A stretch of 64,000 nt of DNA from NCBI RefSeq assembly GCF_026210795.1, contig NC_089456.1, forward strand, positions 64,501-128,500. Reading direction: 5' to 3'. This document shows, piece after piece, positions 11,333-20,661 of the stretch. The notes under the pieces were generated by a model. That model searched no databases. It was not told where the DNA came from and saw only the letters and a program-made list of their open reading frames with translations. The DNA is from Rhizophagus irregularis (lineage: Eukaryota; Glomeromycota; Glomeromycetes; Glomerales; Glomeraceae). The stretch's first letter is position 1, and the number at the start of each line of letters is the position of its first letter. A program made the translations under genes and the position numbers.

Positions 11333-11945
11333 ATGGTATTTAACCAGGCATATTCTGAATTGCTAGCAAAATTACCAGCTTCCCTAATAAATGAGGCATG
11401 GATTCGTATCATATCACGGAAACATAAACCATTATCTGAGAAAGAGGCCAGTGAAATTAATCCAATTGTAGAGTTGTTTTTAAAACATGAAGCTATTAGA
11501 TATTAGAAAAGATTAATGCGCCAGAGACGAACCCAAAGTTGGCTGGAGTGCTTAACATCATTCAAAAAAATACCATTTATATTTGTCTCAGATAATGATA
11601 CTCAAACTGATAATATCACTTGGCCGGAGGCGCTAAAGTATAATCACGAGGAAGAGAATAATCGCTGGGTTATGAATGAGCTTAAAGTACTATCCCAGCA
11701 CCTGCTCGATTATAATAAAAGAACTTTTGAGAAGTTCATGCGAGATGTAAATCTAGAGTACAATGAATGGGTTAATGCAAATAAGAAAATGCGCTATGAG
11801 ATCAAAGATCGTGCAGGAGGCGGAAAAAGAGCTGGCATCTAAAATTAAAGATACAATAAGTATCCATAATATCCTATTAAGAACAAACATTTTTTATAAA
11901 AAATTTTTTTTAATGACACTTGAATTTATAAAAATTTTCATTTAA
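11333..11945 (+). pseudogene. Unrecognised helical protein, one stop and one frameshift
   Basis: The frame from ATG 11333 encodes a helical N-terminus (QAYSELLAKLPASLINEAWI), hits TAG at 11504-11506 and continues in the same frame to about 11815 with amphipathic, charged helices (KVLSQHLLDYNKRTFEKFMR). Near 11815 one base is missing: the next frame continues the same helix (EKELASKIKDTISIHN) and ends at 11945. No domain is recognised. It is the last member of the 1-12 kb cluster and on the same strand as the rest. Confidence 0.45.
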
Positions 11946-12805
11946 AAGAAGATTATATTTATGGTAAACAAGAATTCATCCGCCCCTTGATAATTGTCCT
12001 TACAAAAATTTCATATTGTAACATATGAAGTTTTAATTATTTCAGAATCACGTGAAATTTAGTCTACTTTTAGGAATCGTATGATCAAAAATATAATTCA
12101 ACTGAAACAAATTTCTTAATTAAGAAGCGACTAGTTAATGATCAATACCAAAATTGAACACAATGATTCTTAACCATTTACTTAAATTCTTAAAATGGTT
12201 ACGTTATGTCTTAAAAAAAGGGTTTAGTTTAGCTTCATCTATTACACAAAACTTATAATCAATAAGACGTTTAGAATTTTTTGTTCAGGAAAGTGATTTC
12301 CATGCTTAGTATAAATTTTTTGTTCTTATTGATAGTGACACATCTAAAAATGGAAAACAAGGAGAGAAAAAGTTGTGTTACCATATAAAGACGATATAAT
12401 TATTTACATTAAATGTACCATTACTACCATAAATGAGTATTATGAATTATTTATAGGAATACGTATATCAAATTTTTTCAGTGGTCTATTGCATTATACC
12501 ATATACAAGATTACAGGTAATCCACTAGACAAAAAACCGTTAACAATATGCTAATTGTTTTTTAAATTATTGAACAGAATTTTTTTGCTTTTTTTTAAAA
12601 ATGTTTATGACAAATACTAATTTTGCTTGTAAAGATGTATGAATAGAATATTTTGAATATTTTTGAATATAAAATCTAACATAATTACATACAACTATTT
12701 TTTTAATTAAAAATTCTTATATTGTGTATTCCACATATTTAACGTCCAGTGATGGGAAAGAACACTGGTGACCAATTAGTAAATATGAGATAAAAAATAA
12801 TACGA
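11946..12805. other. No gene seen
   Basis: AT-rich, with no frame of note. I looked here for the missing first exon of the family copy at 22740-26412, which should lie left of the integrase element, and did not find it. Confidence 0.35.
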
Positions 12806-15210
12806 CAGATTGAAATTTGAGTCTGATGTGCGTCAAATTAATTTATCATTTATGTATTAAATTAAAATGCATATTTTATTATTTGTGTGTCAAATTAAAA
12901 TACATACTTTAAAATTTATAATATTAGAGCAATTTTAAAAATCTTTGTAATTATATGTAAATTCTAAAGTAATGTAATAAATTTATCTGGTACATATTAT
13001 TAATTTTGAGTTTTGTTATTGCATGATTTTCCACTATGACATTTACTTCCACATCTAGCACCAAATTTTTTACAGCAGCATTTAATTCAGTATTATTTAA
13101 ATAGTTACGGTATCATTGATTGACTCTGTTACGGTATGATCATTTTTTTACCGGTATGAAGATCCATTTGTGCATCATACTGTACTTACACCTTTGGTTG
13201 TATAATATTAATACAACCAAAGTTACAGGTACGGTACAAACTGCCATACAAATATCGTACCTGTATTGTAAATATTGTAAACCGCAGTAATACAATAAAT
13301 CTTGCCAAAAAATAAACATGTTGAAAAGTCTAAAAGGAAAAATGAAATTAAAATCTATGTAAAAATTAATAAAAAAGATTTCGATTTGTATAAACAGTTG
13401 CTAATTTATGTATTAATTATTTTATTTACATTTATTTTATAATATATTGTTACATTAATTATTTTGATTTTAATAATTATTATTCTTCAACTGTAGCATA
13501 TTAAAATTTGAAATATTTTTTTTTTTAAAAAAAGCTCTACATATTATATTATACATATTAAATCTTATACAAATTTTTAGAATAGCATATTTTATTGATT
13601 ATTATTTAATTCCATTTCCAACTTTTTAATCTGCAACTCTTTTAATTTTAGATCAATTTCATTCTGTTTGAGTTGCATTTTCCTCTCTTCTAATGCGATC
13701 TTGCACTCTTCAATTTCCATTTCAGTGTCATCATCATCATAATCAATCTTTGCCTTTTTTGAAGCGCGTTGCTTTCCTTTACTGGTTGCTCTTTTGGATA
13801 GTTTTTTAACTATTTTTTTTTATAACATTAAAATATGATAATACCCATCATAAATAGCAATCAAATCATAAAGTTTATTACTTTACCTAATCTTTTATTA
13901 GCTTGCATTTTTTTACCAAAGTCACTTTTATCTTTACTAGACATAGGAATGCCTGTTTGTTGATGTATTTTTATTCTTTTATAGATGCACTCGTCATGTT
14001 TCCATCCTCTAAATATAAAAAATAAAATAGGTATTAAATTATTTATTATATAATTATGCAGATAATAAAAAATTACTTTAGAATTGCAATTTTTAATTTC
14101 AATGATTTGCCTGTTCGATTAATCATTGCATGAGCACTTTCAGCAATATTAGTATTAAATGGTGTTGTCTGCCAATCTTCATATGACATTAAGGAATAAT
14201 GATATGTTAATGAACCCAGAACCCATGGTTTTTGATAATATTCTAGCCAATCTAAAAAAAATAAATTGACATAAATTAATATAATTAATATGATTGATAA
14301 TCTAATAAAGCAAAACAATATATACTTATTTTGTATATCATCTTCATTACGCATTTTAATTTGTCCAAATATTTGATTAATTTCTTTAGAAGAATTTGCT
14401 TTAAGAATTTCAAGCATATCATGTTTTGTATCTGCACAATAAGGGTAATGGTCAACATTTCTATAAAATTATAAAATTATTAGCAAAAGTTATATTATTA
14501 ATTTAAAAAATATAAAAATCTTACCTTTTATAATGGATACAACATGATTTAAATACATATTGTAAATGTTCTTTAGCTTTCATGTAGAATCCATTTTTTT
14601 CATAGCCTTTCCTAATCTAAGAGCTTGGGCTTGATCTAAATCAGCTAAAACACAAACCCAACCATCGCCATATATATGCTGAAAATAGGAAGGCTTATTA
14701 GATAATTTATATGCCTCTTTAGTTGCAATATTAGTAGAAATTTTATAAATGTTAAAACTATAAAGAATGCATTTAAATTAATTAAGAATTATTAATAAAT
14801 CAAATTGAAAAATTAAAAGTTAACTTACTAGTCCTAGATTTTTCTTCATATGTATTAAACTCGAATTCATTAATGTCACCATAAACACGTTTAAATGAAA
14901 GATCAACTTCGAATATTTAAATTCAATGCATTTGCTGCTTGTTCATTAGTCATACATAAAATCATTATATGACCATTATTAAAAAAGCCTAAAAATATAT
15001 ATTAAATTATTTTATATTATGTGTAAAGTAAATAATAAATATATTAATAACATTTTTACTTACTAATTTTTTGGATATAATTCTTTATTTCTTGAGTATT
15101 TTGATAAAAATCATATACCACTCCAAGAATCCCTTATATACACAACTCCTTCTTCTGATGTTTTGGATATTCAATTGGAATTAAAGAGTGTCCAACATCT
15201 TTGATTTTAG

Positions 15211-17901
15211 TAGTGTTCTGAACGGATCGAATCAGATCGGATTTGAGATGAATCCGATCTTATCCGAATTCAGATCAAAAAAAGTTGGATCCGATCCGAT
15301 CCGAATTCAGATAAAAAATAATTGGATCCGATCCGATCCGAATCCGAAATGAGCTTGATTCGATTCAGTCTGAATCCAATTCGGATAAAACCGATCTGAT
15401 CTGAATCCGATCCGAATCAGAAATTAAAAAAACGTTTCGCAACGTTTTTTTAAAGATTTATTTAATAAAAAACGTTGCGAAACATTTTTTATTTGAAAAA
15501 AAACCGTTGCGAAACATTTTTTATTTGAAAAAAAACCGTTGCGAAACGGTTTTTTAACGAATTTAATATAAACCGTTGCGAAACGTTTATTTAACTAAAA
15601 AGAACCGTTTCGCAACGGTTTTTTAAATTATTTTAGTATAAACCGTTGCGAAATGGTTTATTTAACTAAAAATAACCGTTTCGCAACGGTTTTTTAAATT
15701 GGTTTAATAAAAACCGTTGCGAAACGGTTTATTTAACTAAAAAGAACCGTTTCGCAACGGGTTTTCAATGATTTTAATATAAATCGTTGCGAAACGGTTT
15801 ATTTAACTAAAAAGAACCGTTTTGCAACGGTTTCTTTTAATGAGTTTAATATAAACCGTTGCGAAACGGTTTATTTAACTAAAAAGAACCGTTTCGCAAC
15901 GGTTTCTTTTAATGAGTTTAATATAAACCGTTGCGAAACGGTTTATTTAACTTAAAATAACCGTTGCGAAACGGTTTATTTAACTTAAAATAACCGTTGC
16001 GAAACGGTTTATTTAACTTAAAATAACCGTTGCGAAACGGTTTATTTAACTTAAAATAACCGTTGCGAAACGGTTTATTTAACTTAAAATAACCGTTGCG
16101 AAACGGTTTATTTAACTTAAAATAACCGTTGCGAAACGGTTTATTTAACTTAAAATAACCGTTTCGCAACGGTTTATTTAACTTAAAATAACCGTTTCGC
16201 AACGGTTTTTAAATAATTTTAATGAAAACCGTTGCGAAACGGTTTATTTAACAAAAAAGAACCGTTTTGCAACGGTTTATTTAACAAAAAAGAACCGTTT
16301 TGCAACGGTTTATTTAACAAAAAAGAACCGTTTTGCAACGGTTTATTTAACAAAAAAGAACCGTTTTGCAACGGTTTATTTAACAAAAAAGAACCGTTTT
16401 GCAACGGTTTATTTAACAAAAAAGAACCGTTTTGCAACGGTTTTTTTAACAATTTTAATATAAACCGTTGCGAAACGGTTTATTTAACTAAAAAGAACCG
16501 TTTCGCAACAGTTTCTTTTAACAATTTTAATATCAACCGTTGCGAAATGGTTTATTTAACTAAAAAGAACCGTTTTGCAACAGTTTCTTTTAATGAGTTT
16601 AATATAAACTGTTGCGAAATGGTTTATTTAACTTAAAATAACCGTTGTGAAACGGTTTATTTAACTTAAAATAACCGTTTCGCAACGGTTTTTTAAATTA
16701 TTTTAATATAAACCGTTGCGAAACGGTTTATTTAACTTAAAATAACTATTTCGCAACGGTTTTTAAATTATTTTAATATAAACCATTGCGAAACGGTTTA
16801 TTTAACTAAAAATAACCGTTGCGAAACGGTTTATTTAACTAAAAATAACCGTTTCGCAACGGTTTTTTTAACAATTTTAATATAAACCGTTGCGAAACGG
16901 TTTATTTAACTAAAAAGAACCGTTTTGCAACGGTTTCTTTTAATGAGTTTAATATAAACCGTTGCGAAACGGTTTATTTAACTTAAAATAACCATTTTGC
17001 AACGGTTTTTTAAATAATTTTAATAAAAACCATTGCAAAACGGTTTATTTAACTAAAAGGAACCGTTTCGCAACGGTTTTTTTAACAATTTTAATATAAA
17101 CCGTTGCGAAACGGTTTATTTACTAAAAAGAACCATTTCGCAACGGTTTTTTAAATTATTTTAATATAAACCGTTGCGAAATGGTTTATTTAACTTAAAA
17201 TAACCATTTCACAACGGTTTTTAAATTATTTTAATATAAACCGTTGCAAAACGGTTTATTTAACTAAAAATAACCATTTCGCAACGGTTTTTTTAACAAT
17301 TTTAATATAAACCGTTGCGAAACGGTTTATTTAACTAAAGAGAACCGTTTCACAACGGTTTTTTAAATTATTTTAATAAAAACTGTTGCGAAACGGTTTA
17401 TTTAACTAAAAAAAACCGTTGCGAAACGGTTTATTTAACTAAAAAAAACCGTTGCGAAACGGTTTATTTAACTAAAAAAAACCGTTGCGAAACGGTTTAT
17501 TTAACTAAAAAAAACCGTTGCGAAATGGTTTATTTAACTAAAAAAAACCGTTTCGCAACGGTTTTTTAATGATTTTAATATAAACCGTTGCGAAACGGTT
17601 TATTTAACTAAAAAGAACCGTTTTGCAACGGTTTTTAATTGTCTTAATAAAAAACGTTGCGCGAAAACGTTTTTTATTTTCTAAGATTCAGATCCGATCC
17701 GAATCCGATCCGAATCTGTTCGAATCTGATCCGATCCGATCCGATTTGAATGAATAACTGATCCGATTTGATTCGATCCGAAACGGATCAAATTTTTTTG
17801 ATTCGGATCAGATCACGGATCATAAAAAAGCTGATCCAATCTGATCCGTTTCGGATCAGATCCGCAGATACGAATCAGATCGGTTTTTTTTTGGAACACT
17901 A
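15211..17901. mobile_element. Non-autonomous hAT element carrying a hairpin satellite
   Basis: The ends are TAGTGTTC and (complement) TAGTGTTC, with the 8-bp TSD GATTTTAG at 15203-15210 and 17902-17909, both typical of hAT. Subterminal regions (15225-15420 and 17690-17880) are filled with GATCCGAATC-type repeats. The centre is the CCGTTGCGAAACGG satellite. There is no transposase. It lies in an exon of the MULE transposase, and removal with one TSD gives back the frame (FTRDTK then IKDVGH). Confidence 0.8.
15430..17665. repeat. CpG-rich hairpin minisatellite
   Basis: Dozens of units of AAACCGTTGCGAAACGGTTT or its complement are separated by TATTTAACTTAAAATAA, TATTTAACTAAAAAGAA or TTTTAATATA spacers. 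Each unit is a perfect 8-bp stem with a GCGA (other strand TCGC) loop. Some stretches are pure direct arrays (15950-16150, 16260-16440 and 17400-17540); elsewhere orientation alternates. Variants CCGTTTTGCAACGG look like CpG decay. The long open frames here are repeat artefacts. Confidence 0.85.
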
Positions 17902-18819
17902 GATTTTAGTATCCCTTGTAAATACTGCTATTTCAGATTCTGTATCATCTTTTGCATCTAAGTTAGTTTTTGCTGTCTAAATAAAATGTATTTATTATTT
18001 ACATCTATTATAATTTTTTTATATAATGATAATTTAATATTAATTAAACTTACAAATGAATCAAAATTCAATAGCTCATCAAATTCATCTAAATTTATAT
18101 ATTCATATGGTGTAGTCATTTTATTAAAAATTTAAAAAAAAATGATAAAAATAATAAAGTTAATAAGTTGGGAAAAAATTAAGGACGAAAAAGAAAAAGT
18201 TTAAATCAGCAAAATCATTATCGAGATTTAAGAAATCTAATCATTTTTGGTACTACATCTGCAGAAATGTTTCACAAATCAAATAAAAGCTAAAAGTACA
18301 GGTATTATTTGATTAACAATACCTAGAGGTTTGAAATTTTCCATTGTATATCAGTATGATCAGTATGATTAGCATAATTTTGTATCGTACCTATATCTTA
18401 TCAATCGTACCTTACTTATCATATATTATACAGTCAACTCTCTATAAATGCACCCTCTATAAATGCACACCCTCTACAAATGCATCCTTTTGCCTGGTCC
18501 CAACTTGGGACTTAATGCTAAATGCACACCCTCCATGTTCTACACGTGTAATAATTTTTTTAATTCAATTATATAGTGTAATTTTCTATAAATGCACTCA
18601 CGTGATTTTTACGTGAAATAGATACCAAAATACTCAATTTAATTTAATGTATTACATGTATTACATTGATTTTCTATTCCTTATTTGTCTATTTATATTA
18701 ATAAAAATTACTAAAAGTTGTCAATTAAGACATGTATTACTGAACCTATATAATTGCGCGTAGTATGCGCAGTACGCATAGTACGCGCAGTTTAATTAAC
18801 TTCATACCGGTAAATAGTT

Positions 18820-20661
18820 ATGCCGAAAAATAGAGTCACTTTAACCGACCTTCAAAAATATGAGTTCTGTCTTTATGCTTATGATAATAAAAAGACTTGA
18901 ACCCAATATGTGAACTGGATAGAAGAAAAATGGGGGTTAGAGTTGATGAGTCCACAATTACAAGAATTTTGAAAAGTAAGAATAAGAGACTTGGTACAGA
19001 AATTGCTAATTCAGAAGCAAAGCGCCATAAATCTGTTCTTATTCCAGAACTCGAGCTTGCATTAAAGGAATTTGTATTAAATTATCAGCATAAAACAATT
19101 TTGAGTGATGGTGTTTTAACTGAAAAAGCAAAACAGTTAGCTGATGAGTTAAATGTCCCTCCAGGAACATTACAATTTTCTTCTGGCTGGCTTCAAAAGT
19201 TTAAAGACCGTAATAATATTCGTCAGGTAAAACTTCAAGGAGAAGCAGACTCAGCTGACGTAGATGCTATTGCTGAAGCTCTGCCATTAATTAGAAATAA
19301 ATGTTTCAAATATCCTCCCGAACGAATTTACAATATGGACGAAACTGGGCTTTTCTATCGGTAATTTTTTTTAATATTCAAGTTTTCTTTATTTGTATTA
19401 GCTCATTATCATCTGATGTATCAGTTATTTTTTAGGTTAGAACCAGATCGAACATTAGTTACACAGCGTCTTTCTGGACAGAAAAAATGCAAAGAACGCC
19501 TTTCTGTTGCTTTATGTTCAAATGCCGATGGTTCATATAAACTGAAGCCATTGATAATTGGTAAATATGCAAATCCTCGATGTTTTAAAAACATCAATAT
19601 CAGAAATTTACCAATGACTTATCGGAATAATTCTAAAGCCTGGATGTTAACAACTCTTTTTCAAGAGTGGCTTCAAGAATTTGATTATCAAGTGGGCATA
19701 AAACACAGAAGGCAACGTGTTTTATTACTTCTTGATAATTGTACAAGTCATAAGCTAGAAAATCTAACTCTTTCTAATGTTGAAGTTTGCTTTTTACCTC
19801 CTAATACAACTTCAAAACTTGCAAATAAGGACGCTGGTATCGTCGATGTCTTTTAAAAAACACTATCGGTGTTATCATATTAGGCAAGTTTGTTTATAAT
19901 GCATTATTGTGTAATATTTCAATTCAAATCTTAATTTAATTTTTATTTGTAATATTAGGTGGATGTTAGAAAAAGTTGAAGCTGGTCAACATATACAAGA
20001 TTTGAAAATGGATGTTTTACAAGCAATACAATACATCATTCAAAGTTGGGATGAAGTTTCAGTCAATACTATTTGAAACTGTTGGAATCATACTAAAATT
20101 CTTGGTGGAAATGGTGATGATAATGGGGATGATGATGATAGAGATGATGATGATAGAGATGATGATGATAGAGATGATGATAATGATAGAGATGATGATG
20201 ATAGATGATGATGATGATGATGATGATAACGGAGATGATGATGATAACGGAGATGATGATGATAACGGAGGTGATGATGATGATGATGACGATTTAGTAC
20301 TTGATGTTGATCTTAATAAGGCAATTAAAGCTCTTTGTTTACCCAATATGATGCAATTAAAAGAATTTCTAACAATTCCCGAAGAAAATATTGTTATGAA
20401 ATTTCTGAAGATGAAATTATTTCAGAAGCAAACATATTTAAAAAAAATACCAATCATCCTGATGAAATAGATGATAGTATTGAAGCAGAAATCATTAGTA
20501 TTAATGAAGCTTTAAAATGCTTAAAAACTCTAAATTTGTTTTTACTTCAACAAGAAAATGCAAATGAACATATAAAATTAGTGGGTATTATTGAAAAATA
20601 CATTAAAAGAAAACAAGTAAAATCAATGCAACAAACTACTATAGATCAATACTTTAGATAG
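18820..20661 (+). pseudogene. Tigger/Jerky-like transposase
   Basis: From ATG 18820 the N-terminus has a psq-type helix-turn-helix (LTDLQKYEFCLYAYDN ... TITRILK) broken by TGA 18898-18900 and a frameshift near 18930. A CENPB-type region follows (LQFSSGWLQKFKDRNNIRQV). Catalytic motifs are IYNMDETGLFYR, LLLLDNCTSHK and PPNTTSKLANKDAGIVDVF, giving D, D and D. An intron lies at about 19362-19434. After 19856 a one-base frameshift is followed by another intron and by NTI-stop-NCWNHTKIL, a hallmark block with an in-frame TGA. A long Asp run follows, then a C-terminal domain ending QTTIDQYFR. At least four lesions make it inactive. It is known that this family cuts and pastes at TA. Confidence 0.75.
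20112..20292 (+). repeat. GAT-triplet expansion in the Tigger gene
   Basis: Runs of GATGATGAT, partly as GATGATGATGATAACGGA and GATGATGATGATAGA units, would encode poly-Asp in the transposase frame. Microsatellite expansion has probably lengthened an acidic linker. Confidence 0.7.

Larger units (their letters stand above)
13592..18119 (-). pseudogene. MULE-type DDE transposase
   Basis: Minus strand. It begins with ATG at 18119 (MTTPYEYINLDEFDELLNFD), has an intron near 18050-17985, then is split by the hAT element and resumes at 15202 (KDVGHSLIPIEYPKHQKKEL). Candidate catalytic residues are D in DLSFKRVYGD (about 14910), D in GWVCVLADLD (about 14655) and E in NTNIAESAHAM (about 14140). The C-terminus is a Lys-rich, acidic then coiled-coil tail (EERKMQLKQNEIDLKLKELQ) ending at 13592-13594. 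Several introns of 60-100 bases separate the blocks. Frameshifts in the first catalytic block and stops elsewhere show that it is dead. Assignment to MULE rests on the DDE spacing, the 9-bp TSD and similarity recalled from fungal MULEs. Confidence 0.6.

Noticed and set aside
12806-12814. A TSD for the integrase element
   Set aside because: Left flank AATAATACGA and right flank ATGTAAGTTA do not match; the right end may lie slightly further out, so no TSD is claimed.
15918-16636. Open frames on both strands with perfect peptide repeats (RNGYFKLNKPF type)
   Set aside because: They are a by-product of the hairpin satellite whose period is a multiple of three; no start context, no splice logic, and both strands are open.
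20059-20346. Minus-strand poly-Ser/Ile frame
   Set aside because: It is the antisense of the GAT expansion in the Tigger gene.
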